Source: Synergistaceae bacterium UBA6083
GTDB taxonomy: Bacteria; Synergistota; Synergistia; Synergistales; 79-D21
NCBI GenBank assembly: GCA_002436015.1
Contig: DIXJ01000010.1
Location: 48,299 to 112,298, forward strand
Reading direction: 5' to 3'
DNA: 64,000 nucleotides
The notes beneath the pieces were generated by a model, which made no database searches, was not told where the DNA came from, and saw nothing but the letters and a program-made list of their open reading frames with translations. Each line of letters starts with the position of its first letter. Position 1 is the first letter of the stretch. Below are positions 8,732 to 17,694 of this stretch, piece after piece. Made by a program: the position numbers and the translations under genes.

Positions 8732-10054
8732 ATGCTACGGGCCAATTCGCGCTATTCGAACTCCCTGGCCGTGCTTTTCGGCCTTGAAAGTTTCGTTTTC
8801 TGGGCGACCGTCCTGGGCGGCGGCTTCCTTGTCTTCGAGGGAAAAGCCTACGCCGGGCAGTACGCCGCCATCAACGCCTGCCTGGCCCTGGGGCTCTACG
8901 CCTTCAGGGGCTATGATCCGGCGCGTCTAAAGAATCCCTACGAAGCCCTGGTCGCCGGCATGCAGGGGATCTTCTTCGGAGGAATCCTCGCGGTTTCCCT
9001 TTTGATGACCCAATTCCCCCGAATTCCCCGTCCCTACTTCATCCCCACGTTCCTCGCCTACCTGGCCGCCGGTCTTGCCGGACGGCTGGCCTGGTCCCGG
9101 TGGTTCGCCAGGGGAGACCGGACGACCGCGGCCTGGGTCGTCGGGAGCGAGGATTGGAAGAGCCTGCTCGACGATATCGCCGCCGGGCTCGGGACGGCTT
9201 TCGAACCGCTGGCCTTCGTGAGCCTGGAAGGCGCGGAAAGGGCGCTCCCGGCAGGGCAGCCAGAAGGGAAGAACGGGAAACTGCTGGTCGTCGCCGACCC
9301 CGAAGTGATGGCGGAAAAGGATTTCCACCGGGCCCTGAACCGGCTTGGCACGAAGGGAATGAGCGTCGACCTGTTGCCGAACCTTGCGGAGAGGGCTTTG
9401 GGCCGGATCCCCCTGGACGTGGCGCAGGTTTTTCGCAGCCATTACGAGGTGGTCTTCAACGACCTCGTGCTGGACCCGGTGCAGAGGATCCTCGACGTGA
9501 CGGTCTCTCTTTGTGCGCTGGTGCTGCTTTCACCCGTGATGGCCGCCATCCTCCTGGCCATCCGGCTGGATTCGAAGGGCGGCGCGATCTTCATCCAGGA
9601 CCGGGTCGGGCTGGACGGGACGGTCTACCGGATGCACAAGTTCCGGACCATGGCCGTCCGCGAAAAGGGAAATGGCGCGCCGGCGTTCGCAGACCAGGAA
9701 GAAAACCGGATCACGAAGGTCGGCCGGGCCCTGCGAAAAACCCGCCTGGACGAGTTGCCCCAGCTCTGGGACGTGCTGAGGGGCAAGATGAGCCTGGTGG
9801 GGCCCCGTCCCGAACAGCCGGCCTTCGTGGAGCAGTTCAGCGAGTCGATCCCCTTCTACGACTACCGTCACGAGGCCAGGCCCGGCATCACCGGCTGGGC
9901 CCAGATCAACTATGATTATGCGTATGACCTGGAAGGCACGAAGCGAAAGCTGGAATACGACCTTTACTACGTCAAGCGCCGGTCCCTGATGCTGGACCTG
10001 CAGATCCTGCTGAAGACCCTCGAGATCATGGTGGGAAGGCGGGGGGCGCGATGA
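8732..10054 (+). CDS. Polyprenyl-phosphate phosphosugar transferase (polysaccharide initiation)
   Basis: A 440-residue membrane protein of the WbaP/WcaJ-like superfamily. The N-terminal part has several hydrophobic helices (to about residue 120) and a Rossmann-like cytoplasmic region. The C-terminal 200 residues are the bacterial sugar transferase domain: ILDVTVSLCALVLLSPVM membrane re-entrant helix, MHKFRTM, DELPQLWDVLRGKMSLVGPRP and RPGITGWAQINY. It transfers sugar-1-phosphate to undecaprenyl phosphate, the committed step for an O-antigen or capsule repeat unit. The start was set at 8732 because GGAGGG lies six bases upstream; an earlier in-frame start at 8687 lacks one. The next gene overlaps by four bases. 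Confidence 0.9.
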   Translation: MLRANSRYSNSLAVLFGLESFVFWATVLGGGFLVFEGKAYAGQYAAINACLALGLYAFRGYDPARLKNPYEALVAGMQGIFFGGILAVSLLMTQFPRIPRPYFIPTFLAYLAAGLAGRLAWSRWFARGDRTTAAWVVGSEDWKSLLDDIAAGLGTAFEPLAFVSLEGAERALPAGQPEGKNGKLLVVADPEVMAEKDFHRALNRLGTKGMSVDLLPNLAERALGRIPLDVAQVFRSHYEVVFNDLVLDPVQRILDVTVSLCALVLLSPVMAAILLAIRLDSKGGAIFIQDRVGLDGTVYRMHKFRTMAVREKGNGAPAFADQEENRITKVGRALRKTRLDELPQLWDVLRGKMSLVGPRPEQPAFVEQFSESIPFYDYRHEARPGITGWAQINYDYAYDLEGTKRKLEYDLYYVKRRSLMLDLQILLKTLEIMVGRRGAR

Positions 10055-11292
10055 GGGATGGAAATGGAAAGATTGGACAAGGAAAGAGGATCCTTCTCGT
10101 CTCCCAAATGTTTTTTCCTGACGATGCTGCTACTGCAAAAGCTATGAGTGATATTGCAAAGTCATTGGTTGAAAATGGTTTTTCAGTAGAGGTCCTTTGC
10201 CAGAATCGCTCCTACTTGGATATTGATGCTAAGTATGCAGAAGATGAATGGTGGGAAGGAGTTCATATCAGGAGGGTGCCTGTTCCAAGACTGAGAAAAG
10301 ACGGTCCGTTTCAGAGAATCTTTCTTCTTCTCCTTTTTACGGCTCTTGTTGCCCATAAATTATTAAAAGAGGATGCAGATCTATTCCTGTCGGTTTCTAA
10401 CCCACCTTGGCTTGGTTACCTGGTTTCGCAGAAAGCTAAAAAGAGTGGGAAACCCTCTGTCTTTATCCTTCATGATCTTTACCCCGACTTATTGGAAAGG
10501 TTGGGTAGGCTGTCAAATAGATCCTTGCTCTACCGATTCAGTCGGCTTGTTATGGAAAAAATATTCACGAACAGCCAGAAAATTGTTGTATTGGGACGTG
10601 ATGTGTCTTCATACATTAATGAGCAGTATGAAGTTCCTTTGGAAAAAATTAAATTGATTACCAATTGGGGACCTTCCGACAGAGGGGAAAGTAATCAACA
10701 AGCGTGTCCCGCGACTCATGCAGTATTTTCAGGAAAAACCTTCTGGGTTCTCTATTCCGGGAATCTTGGAGAAACGGCAGAATTTGAGACGCTGCTAGCA
10801 GCGTCTCAAATTTGCCAGAAACGAGACCCATCTATTCGTTTTAAAATTCTAGGGAGTGGTAAAAAAAAGCAGTGGATTGAAAAAAAATTATTTGAAAATA
10901 AAATCGATAACGTTGAATTGCATTCTTTCGTTCCATATCCTTTGTACCGAGAAATGCTGCACGAGGCAGATCTCTTCTTTGTTAGTCTACGCCCGGAACT
11001 TAAAGGCATTTCAGTCCCCTCGAAGACCTATTATTATTTCAGCGCTGGGAAACCCATCCTTGCCGTAGTTCCTGAAGGGTCCGAAATCGGACTTGAATTG
11101 CTTGAGGATGAGGTCGGAATTCCGCTCCCATACGATGGGGAAGCCCTGTCTGAGGCAATTTTGTTATTAAAAAATGATCAGAAGCACTATTCCCGCTTAT
11201 CTGAAAAATGCGAGCGAACTTATAAAGATAAATATCAATCCAATGTCGTCTTGCCTAAATACAGTGCTTTGATCCGAGAGATATTAAATTAA
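10051..11292 (+). CDS. Glycosyltransferase family 4 (WbuB-like)
   Basis: A 413-residue GT-B enzyme coupled to the initiating transferase by an ATGA overlap. It begins RILLVSQMFFPDDAATAKAM, typical of the WbuB-type group (transferases acting next to the reducing-end sugar). Later come ILHDLYPDLLERLG, WVLYSGNLGETAEFETLL and the donor-binding VSLRPELKGISVPSKTYYYFSAGKPILAV. Base composition drops sharply to AT-rich from the first codons, unlike the gene before it, so it was probably acquired separately. A perfect 32-bp palindrome lies inside it at 10781-10812. Confidence 0.88.
   Translation: MRDGNGKIGQGKRILLVSQMFFPDDAATAKAMSDIAKSLVENGFSVEVLCQNRSYLDIDAKYAEDEWWEGVHIRRVPVPRLRKDGPFQRIFLLLLFTALVAHKLLKEDADLFLSVSNPPWLGYLVSQKAKKSGKPSVFILHDLYPDLLERLGRLSNRSLLYRFSRLVMEKIFTNSQKIVVLGRDVSSYINEQYEVPLEKIKLITNWGPSDRGESNQQACPATHAVFSGKTFWVLYSGNLGETAEFETLLAASQICQKRDPSIRFKILGSGKKKQWIEKKLFENKIDNVELHSFVPYPLYREMLHEADLFFVSLRPELKGISVPSKTYYYFSAGKPILAVVPEGSEIGLELLEDEVGIPLPYDGEALSEAILLLKNDQKHYSRLSEKCERTYKDKYQSNVVLPKYSALIREILN
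10781..10812. repeat. Perfect 32-bp palindrome inside a coding sequence
   Basis: The left half AATTTGAGACGCTGCT is the exact reverse complement of the right half AGCAGCGTCTCAAATT, with no spacer. It encodes residues in the conserved ETAEFETLLAASQ stretch of the glycosyltransferase. The transcript could form a 14-bp hairpin with a four-base loop; the DNA could be a target for a dimeric protein. Confidence 0.9.
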
Positions 11293-11308
11293 TAAGGTGA
11301 TCATTGAA

Positions 11309-12364
11309 ATGTCAAAGTCAAGCGGAAGAGAAGTGATTCGCAATAGGGGAAAAAATGACTTGATCAGTGTAATTGTCCCGTTTTACAACGTCGAACAGTA
11401 TATTGAAAAAACCCTAGAGTCGATTATTAATCAGGAATATAAAGAAATTGAACTGGTATTGATAGATGATGGATCAACGGATAAATCTTACGAAAGGGCC
11501 CTTGAAATGCTTGGCAGAAAGCCTTTTCGGCATATTCTGCATAGGCAAGAAAACCTTGGTGTAAGTGCGGCCAGGAATAAGGGGATTGAATTAGCGTCCG
11601 GGACTTATTTAATATTTATTGATTCGGACGATTTGATGCATCCACGTTATATTGAACAATTACATAATGCCCTGGTTCAAAAAAATTTTGATATCATATT
11701 TTGTGGTTTTAAGAGGTTTAAAAACGATTTAAAGCTTATGAAGCAACCTTTTCCGACTATGAAAGTAGAGGAAATGGATCGACTAGATATGATGCGCGAC
11801 TTTTTGTATGGATTTAAAAAATTGTCTATATGTGCAATGATGATTAGTAAAATAAATATTAAAGCTAACTCTCTTTTGTTTTATGAGGGACATCGATATG
11901 CGGAGGATATCCATTTTATATGGAGAGCGCTCCTTTGCACCGAACGAATTGGTTATGACCCGTCTTGCCTGTACTTTTACCGATTCAGGAGTGGTTCTGC
12001 AATGGCAGGATTTGAAGTTTCTCGGTCGGATGGACTATTTTTGATGAAGGATATAGAAAAATATGTTAAGTCTTGTTGCGCTAGTTTTTATGAAGAGTAT
12101 TCAATGTATGGAAGTGCGCGCTGGGTTTGGTCAACACTGTGGCAAGCAGCCTTTTCTCTACCTTATCCAGAGTTCAAAAAAACGTGTAGCCAGCTTGATG
12201 CGGGAATGATGTTAAAAAGGCTTTTTAGTTATCCTAATTCCATGGTGAAGATTAGCTCAAGAGTATTTATCTTCTCGAATCGAATGTATTATTTATTGAT
12301 AAGGTTATTCTGTAATGCAAGGGATCTCTATTATGGCTTTTCAGCTTGGCTGAACATGATTTAG
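11309..12364 (+). CDS. Glycosyltransferase family 2 (AT-rich)
   Basis: A 351-residue GT-A enzyme. ISVIVPFYNVEQYIEKTLES, LVLIDDGSTDKSYE, GVSAARNKGIE and DSDD are the family 2 nucleotide-sugar and metal motifs. The ATG at 11309 is preferred over a GTG at 11297 because AAGGTGA sits eight bases before it. The C-terminal 200 residues (RYAEDIHFIWRALL, YRFRSGSAM) resemble capsule glycosyltransferases that act on hexosyl acceptors. Codon use is AT-rich like its upstream neighbour, and the two probably came together. Confidence 0.85.
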   Translation: MSKSSGREVIRNRGKNDLISVIVPFYNVEQYIEKTLESIINQEYKEIELVLIDDGSTDKSYERALEMLGRKPFRHILHRQENLGVSAARNKGIELASGTYLIFIDSDDLMHPRYIEQLHNALVQKNFDIIFCGFKRFKNDLKLMKQPFPTMKVEEMDRLDMMRDFLYGFKKLSICAMMISKINIKANSLLFYEGHRYAEDIHFIWRALLCTERIGYDPSCLYFYRFRSGSAMAGFEVSRSDGLFLMKDIEKYVKSCCASFYEEYSMYGSARWVWSTLWQAAFSLPYPEFKKTCSQLDAGMMLKRLFSYPNSMVKISSRVFIFSNRMYYLLIRLFCNARDLYYGFSAWLNMI

Positions 12365-12405
12365 AAAAATAAGCTAGCCTTTTTAAAAATGGACGGAGGA
12401 AGAGG

Positions 12406-13512
12406 ATGAAAAGGATAGCCCTTATTACCGGTATTACAGGCCAAGACGGATCCTACCTGGCCGAACTCCTTTTGTCAAAAGGCTATGAGGTTCACGGGAT
12501 AAAGCGCCGTAGCAGCCTTTTCAACACAGGCCGCATAGATCACCTTTACCAGGACCCACACGAGGAAAACGTACACTTCAAGCTCCATTACGGAGACCTG
12601 ACCGACGCGACGAACCTCATCCGAGTCGTCCAGGAGGTCCAGCCGGACGAAATCTACAACCTTGGGGCGCAGAGCCACGTGCAGGTTTCCTTTGAAACAC
12701 CGGAATACACGGCCAACAGTGATGCCCTGGGGACCCTGAGGCTGCTGGAGGCGATCCGGATCTTGGGCCTGGAGAAAAAGACCCGTTTTTACCAGGCCTC
12801 CACCAGCGAACTCTTCGGAAAAGTACAGGAGATTCCCCAGAAGGAAACCACGCCCTTTTACCCGCGCAGCCCGTATGCGGCGGCCAAGCTCTACGCCTAC
12901 TGGATCACCGTCAACTACCGGGAGGCCTACCATCTTCATGCTTCGAACGGGATCCTGTTCAACCATGAATCCCCGTTACGGGGGGAAACCTTTGTGTCGA
13001 GAAAGATTACCCGGGCGGCGGCACGAGTCGCTCTCGGCCTGCAGAAGAAGGTTTACCTGGGAAACCTGGACGCAAAGCGTGACTGGGGACATGCGAAGGA
13101 TTACGTGGAGGCCATGTGGCTCATGCTCCAGCAGGAGGAGCCCGACGATTACGTGGTCGCAACCGGGCAGACTCATTCGGTCAGGGAATTCGCTGCGCTT
13201 GCCTTCCGGGAAACCGGGGTCGACCTGTCCTGGGAGGGCAGGGGAGTGGAGGAGAAGGGGAGAAATTCGAAGACCGGGGAAATCCTGGTCGAGGTGGATC
13301 CCCGATATTTCCGGCCTACCGAGGTAGAGTTGCTGCTGGGGGATCCCTCCAAGGCGAAGGAAACGCTCGGCTGGGTGGCCAGAACGTCATTCGAGGATCT
13401 CGTGAAGGACATGGTCGCGTCGGATATCGAACGGTTCCGCAAGGAACGGTATTGCCGCGACGGCGGCTTTGCCTCCCCTCCCCGTCTCGAGGAGCTCGGC
13501 CAGATCCATTGA
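12406..13512 (+). CDS. gmd: GDP-mannose 4,6-dehydratase
   Basis: A 368-residue short-chain dehydrogenase that converts GDP-D-mannose to GDP-4-keto-6-deoxy-D-mannose, the first step to GDP-L-fucose. ITGITGQDGSYLAELL is the NADP-binding glycine motif. QASTSELFGKVQEIPQKETTPFYPRSPYAAAKLYAYW contains the catalytic Thr-Ser/Glu and the YxxxK pair. NHESPLRGETFVSRKI is the Gmd-specific loop. GGAGG precedes the ATG. Base composition returns to GC-rich, unlike the two genes before it. Confidence 0.96.
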   Translation: MKRIALITGITGQDGSYLAELLLSKGYEVHGIKRRSSLFNTGRIDHLYQDPHEENVHFKLHYGDLTDATNLIRVVQEVQPDEIYNLGAQSHVQVSFETPEYTANSDALGTLRLLEAIRILGLEKKTRFYQASTSELFGKVQEIPQKETTPFYPRSPYAAAKLYAYWITVNYREAYHLHASNGILFNHESPLRGETFVSRKITRAAARVALGLQKKVYLGNLDAKRDWGHAKDYVEAMWLMLQQEEPDDYVVATGQTHSVREFAALAFRETGVDLSWEGRGVEEKGRNSKTGEILVEVDPRYFRPTEVELLLGDPSKAKETLGWVARTSFEDLVKDMVASDIERFRKERYCRDGGFASPPRLEELGQIH

Positions 13513-13535
13513 AATAGAGGAAGAAGGATTTCATC

Positions 13536-14486
13536 ATGGAGCTTGGAGCGAAAATCTATGTCGCCGGTCATAGGGGGCTAGTGGGTTCCGCCCTGCTTCG
13601 AAAGCTTGAAGCGGAAGGCTATGAGAACCTTGTGGTCCGTACGAGTACCGAGTTGGATCTCCGGCGCCAGGAGCAGGTCGAGCAGTTCTTCGTGCGCGAA
13701 AAACCCGAAGTTGTTTTCCTCGCCGCCGCAAAGGTCGGGGGCATTTGGGCCAATAGCACCTACCCGGGCCAGTTCATTTACGAGAACCTGGCCATCCAGT
13801 CTAACATCCTGGAGTGTGCCAGGATCCACGGGGTCAAGAAACTGCTGTTCCTGGGGAGTTCCTGTATCTACCCCCGCGATTGTCCCCAACCGATCCGTGA
13901 GGAATACCTGCTGACGGGACCTCTTGAGAAGACAAACGAGGCCTACGCTCTAGCGAAAATTGCCGGGATCAAGACCTGCCAAGCCTATCGCGCCCAGTAC
14001 GGCTGCAACTTCATCTCCGTGATGCCCACGAACCTTTACGGTCCCAACGACAATTACGACCTCCAGAACAGCCATGTGCTTCCCGCCCTGATCCGGAAAT
14101 TCCACGAGGCGAAAGTGAAGATGGAACCGTTTGTGAGCTTGTGGGGCACGGGATCGCCGAGGAGGGAGTTCCTCCACGTGGTCGACCTGGCGGACGCCTG
14201 CTTTTTCCTGATGAACCACTACGACGAAGGGGATATCATCAACATCGGAACGGGCGAGGACTTGCCGATCCGGGACCTGGCGGAAATCGTGAAACGCATT
14301 ATAGACTTCGAAGGAGAAATTCGCTGGGATTCGACGAAGCCTGACGGGACGCCCCGAAAAACGCTCTGGGTCGAACGGCTTCACCAAGTCGGATGGCACC
14401 ACCGGATCGGTCTAGAAGAAGGCATAGACATGACCTATCGTGATTTCCTGGAAAAAATAAAAGCAGGGAGCCTCGGCAAGGCATGA
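13536..14486 (+). CDS. fcl: GDP-L-fucose synthase
   Basis: A 316-residue epimerase/reductase that turns GDP-4-keto-6-deoxymannose into GDP-L-fucose with NADPH. VAGHRGLVGSALLRKL is the nucleotide motif; LLFLGSSCIYPRDCPQPI carries the catalytic Ser and Cys; YALAKIAGIK gives the YxxxK pair. MPTNLYGPNDNYD is characteristic of Fcl/WcaG. It lies 23 bases after gmd and supplies the donor for the GT11 fucosyltransferase at 17695-18576. Confidence 0.96.
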   Translation: MELGAKIYVAGHRGLVGSALLRKLEAEGYENLVVRTSTELDLRRQEQVEQFFVREKPEVVFLAAAKVGGIWANSTYPGQFIYENLAIQSNILECARIHGVKKLLFLGSSCIYPRDCPQPIREEYLLTGPLEKTNEAYALAKIAGIKTCQAYRAQYGCNFISVMPTNLYGPNDNYDLQNSHVLPALIRKFHEAKVKMEPFVSLWGTGSPRREFLHVVDLADACFFLMNHYDEGDIINIGTGEDLPIRDLAEIVKRIIDFEGEIRWDSTKPDGTPRKTLWVERLHQVGWHHRIGLEEGIDMTYRDFLEKIKAGSLGKA

Positions 14487-15337
14487 AGCCCTATATTTCC
14501 ATCGTCACTGCAACCTACAATTCGGTTCAGTTACTGCAACGTTGCCTCGACAGCGTTTCAAGCCAGACCTTCAAGGCAGTTGAACATATCGTGATCGATG
14601 GGGCCTCCACGGATGGGACCGTCGAAATCATCAAGCTCAACAAGGAGAAGATCGCCTATTCAGTCTCCGAGCCCGACACCGGGGTATACAACGCCTGGAA
14701 TAAAGCTGTGCCCCATACCAGGGGCGAATGGGTGCTTTTCCTCGGTTCTGACGATAGGCTGGTAAACGAAACAGTGTTGGAGAGGATCGCGCTGCATCTA
14801 GAGGATGCATATCCGAGCCATAGACTTGTTTATGGAATTTTACTGGTTTCAAGGAGAGGGACAGAAGAAACATTATTCCCTGTTGGAGAACCCTGGGCTA
14901 ACCTTAAAGGGAGATATAGCCGGGCGAACATTCTCTTGCCCCCTCACCCTGCGACATTCCAGCATAGGTCTATATTCAACGGGGCAGGAACATTTGATGA
15001 GACTTTCAAAATTGCTGGAGATAGTAAGTTTGTGACCCAAGAGGTGCTGAAAAGAGAGCCTCTCTTCGTTCCAGTGGAGGTCACACGCTTCTCAATTGGG
15101 GGGCTGTCCTGGACTCCAGGCCGGGGGGAACGAATGATCTGGGAAGAGGAGAGGAAAATATCAAAAGAATTCGGAATCAAGGTAGCATTCCCCAGGTTAT
15201 TTATTAATTATATTAAGGCGATTATCAAAGATAACATACACCATTATTTGGGGGAGAAAGCGGCTCTTGCGTTTGTTAATGTTTTCCGAATATTAAAATT
15301 AAAGAAGCCAATATATCTCTTCCAATTTAGGAAATAA
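14483..15337 (+). CDS. Glycosyltransferase family 2 (WcaA/WcaE-like)
   Basis: A 284-residue GT-A enzyme whose ATG overlaps the fcl stop. ISIVTATYNSVQLLQRCLDS, HIVIDGASTDGTVEII and WVLFLGSDD are family 2 motifs of the group found in colanic acid-like clusters. The first 130 codons are GC-rich like fcl, but the 3' half becomes AT-rich, so a recombination joint may lie inside the gene. Its coupling to gmd-fcl makes a fucosyl or mannosyl donor plausible, but that is inference. Confidence 0.85.
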   Translation: MKPYISIVTATYNSVQLLQRCLDSVSSQTFKAVEHIVIDGASTDGTVEIIKLNKEKIAYSVSEPDTGVYNAWNKAVPHTRGEWVLFLGSDDRLVNETVLERIALHLEDAYPSHRLVYGILLVSRRGTEETLFPVGEPWANLKGRYSRANILLPPHPATFQHRSIFNGAGTFDETFKIAGDSKFVTQEVLKREPLFVPVEVTRFSIGGLSWTPGRGERMIWEEERKISKEFGIKVAFPRLFINYIKAIIKDNIHHYLGEKAALAFVNVFRILKLKKPIYLFQFRK

Positions 15338-15376
15338 CGCATCTTTCAATGATAACGGCCCTATTCATCGGAAGAG

Positions 15377-16630
15377 GTGAGGGACATTAGAGTTGTGATC
15401 GTAAATGAATCAGATATCCAAGGAGGAGCTGCCAGGGCGGCTCATCGTCTACACTTGTCTCTCCTGAGTGCTGGGATTGATAGTCGTATGCTTGTCCAGC
15501 GCAAATTTTCTGACGATCCGACCGTCCTGGGACCAGAGACTGATTTTAAGCGGCGATTCGGGAAGGTGCGCCCGTTTTTGGATTTGCTGCCTATAAATAA
15601 ATACAAGGATCGAACAAACACGCTTTTTTCCACTGGTTGGCTCCCCTTCGGAGGTATCGCAGAGCGGATTAACCAACTGAATCCCGATCTCGTTCACATC
15701 CATTGGATTGCTGGTGGGATGATGCGAATAGAAGAGCTCGCTGAAATTAAAGCGCCGATTGTTTGGAGTCTCCACGATATGTGGCCATTTACGGGAGGTT
15801 GCCACTACGATGGGCAGTGCGGTAGGTATAGAGAAACTTGTGGTAATTGTCCGCTTCTGCTCTCGAGGAAGGAGAATGATCTAAGCAGGGAAGTTTTTGC
15901 AAGAAAAAGCAGGGCTTATTCAAAGAAAAGGGATATGACCATCGTTGGCCTCAGTTCATGGATAACACAGTGCGCTGAATCTAGCAGTCTGTTAAGCGGT
16001 AAAAGGGTTGTTCATTTGCCTAATCCAATCGACACCGACAATTTTAGGCCTTTCGACAAAAGAAAAGCTCGTGAACTTTGGCGATTCCCTTCGGATAGAA
16101 AAATTCTTCTGTATGGAGCCATATCGGCGAGTAGCGACCGTAGAAAAGGCTTGAAAGAACTAAATTCGGCCCTTGATATGGTTGTACAAAAGGATTTTGA
16201 AGTTTGTATTTTCGGGGCGAGCCAACCGTCTGAAAAACCTTCACAACGGTATAAAACGACATACCTAGGTCCATTGCATGATGAGGTAAGTTTGATTTCC
16301 TTGTACAACGCTTGCGACTTAATGGTCGTTCCTAGCCTGCAGGAAAACCTTTCGAACTCGATTATGGAAGCGCTTTCTTGTGGGACGCCAGTCATTGCTT
16401 TCAACGTAGGCGGAAACTCAGACATGATCGAGCATAAAAAAAATGGCTATCTGGCAAAACCTTTCGAGCCTAAAGATCTTGCTTTAGGAGTTGAGTGGGT
16501 TCTTGATGCCCCGAACTACGAGGACCTTCGAATAAACGCGAGAGAGAAGGTATTGCAAGAATTCCGCAGTGACCTAGTGGCCGAGAGATATATAAAAATT
16601 TACAACGAGATCTTGCAAGGCGGGAAGTAA
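15377..16630 (+). CDS. Glycosyltransferase family 4 (WcaC-like)
   Basis: A 417-residue GT-B enzyme. The N-terminal QGGAARAAHRLHLSLLSAGI and DLVHIHWIAGGMM, then WSLHDMWPFTGGCHYDGQCGRY...CGNCPLL, a Cys-rich loop typical of WcaC-type enzymes, define the subgroup. The donor site reads MVVPSLQENLSNSIMEALSCGTPVIAFNVGG. The start is a GTG inside GAAGAGGTGAGG, with a marginal ribosome site. AT-rich. It is the last plus-strand gene of the cluster; the remaining polysaccharide genes run the other way. Confidence 0.87.
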   Translation: MRDIRVVIVNESDIQGGAARAAHRLHLSLLSAGIDSRMLVQRKFSDDPTVLGPETDFKRRFGKVRPFLDLLPINKYKDRTNTLFSTGWLPFGGIAERINQLNPDLVHIHWIAGGMMRIEELAEIKAPIVWSLHDMWPFTGGCHYDGQCGRYRETCGNCPLLLSRKENDLSREVFARKSRAYSKKRDMTIVGLSSWITQCAESSSLLSGKRVVHLPNPIDTDNFRPFDKRKARELWRFPSDRKILLYGAISASSDRRKGLKELNSALDMVVQKDFEVCIFGASQPSEKPSQRYKTTYLGPLHDEVSLISLYNACDLMVVPSLQENLSNSIMEALSCGTPVIAFNVGGNSDMIEHKKNGYLAKPFEPKDLALGVEWVLDAPNYEDLRINAREKVLQEFRSDLVAERYIKIYNEILQGGK

Positions 16631-16667
16631 GAACACGGTGCTTGATGTCTGGGCTTGAATATCTTCT

Positions 16668-17597
16668 TCAGCGGAGAAGGTTCTTCCCCAAGAAAGTCCG
16701 TGCGATTTTGTTTATCGCACGGGATAGTATGTTTATTTTACGGTAGACCCTTCTGAAAGCTTCCATTACCTCGGAGTCGGTTTGGATAGAAACTGGCAAA
16801 GCGGGGTTTGCCACTGCTTCCTGTAGGTTGATCCCTTCAAAATCCGAAGATTTTCCGCAATGCGTCCCGGTCCCATCATGTCCGATGTTTTTGACGTAAG
16901 ACTTGACCGGACATAGGGAATAGGACCCGCTTTTGAAGTGGGCGTATGAAAACCGGATGGCCCAGGAATTTATCTTGCCTTCCATCTGGCTGTCGAGCAT
17001 GGCGCAAAGGTCATCCCCACCTTGATTGAATCTTTCTTTGAGAGAGGTATTCCTAGTGAAGTCTGCGTAGTCTTTGACCTGCCAATCCACTTTTTCCCAT
17101 CTGTTTGCCCAGGTCCCCCATCCCCATGAAGAATTTCTCAGTGAAAGCCAGACGTCTTTCCTATAAATTTTCGGGAATTTCATGAGTTCCCGCGGGTGGT
17201 TATAGCCGCTAATTGACATGATCCGGGCATCGGAGGCGTAGGTTTCAAGCGCTTCGTTCATGTACTTCAAGAAATAGGGGCTTGTGACCAAATCGTCTTC
17301 AAGGACTATGATTCTTCCGTGTTTGTTTACAACGTCTGTAACCCCGTCAATGATAGATTCGGCAAGTCCCCAGTTTCTATTTCGAAAGGTCAAAACCACA
17401 TTCTTAAAACCCCCGACCTGCATGACATATTTCCGCACAACTTCAACGTTTTGGGTTGAGGCCGTGTCCTTTGCAGCATCGCTGTAGATGAAAAGTTCGC
17501 TTCCATCCGCGAGAAAGTTTTTTTGAAGAGCCTCTATCGTCTGACGGGTATGCTCAGGCCGGTTGTAAACAAATAGAGCAATTGGAGCTAATCTCAT
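16668..17597 (-). CDS. Glycosyltransferase, GNT-I/GT2-like
   Basis: A 309-residue protein starting LAPIALFVYNRPEHTRQTIEAL, with ELFIYSDAAKD and the metal-site motif GRIIVLEDDLVTSPYFLKYMNEAL. LRNSSWGWGTWANRWEKVDW is a strongly conserved block of a bacterial family related to eukaryotic GNT-I that is common in capsule and O-antigen loci. Residues after 260 are basic. It is convergent with the preceding gene (37-base gap). Sugar specificity is unknown. Confidence 0.78.
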   Translation of the reverse strand: MRLAPIALFVYNRPEHTRQTIEALQKNFLADGSELFIYSDAAKDTASTQNVEVVRKYVMQVGGFKNVVLTFRNRNWGLAESIIDGVTDVVNKHGRIIVLEDDLVTSPYFLKYMNEALETYASDARIMSISGYNHPRELMKFPKIYRKDVWLSLRNSSWGWGTWANRWEKVDWQVKDYADFTRNTSLKERFNQGGDDLCAMLDSQMEGKINSWAIRFSYAHFKSGSYSLCPVKSYVKNIGHDGTGTHCGKSSDFEGINLQEAVANPALPVSIQTDSEVMEAFRRVYRKINILSRAINKIARTFLGKNLLR

Positions 17598-17694
17598 TTA
17601 TCCTCTTCTCCTTTATTTTTAAGAAGGGTTAGCGACAGATTACTCCTGCATCGATCTTGGCTGAAACCATGAAACGTAGAGAGGGACCGGCATG

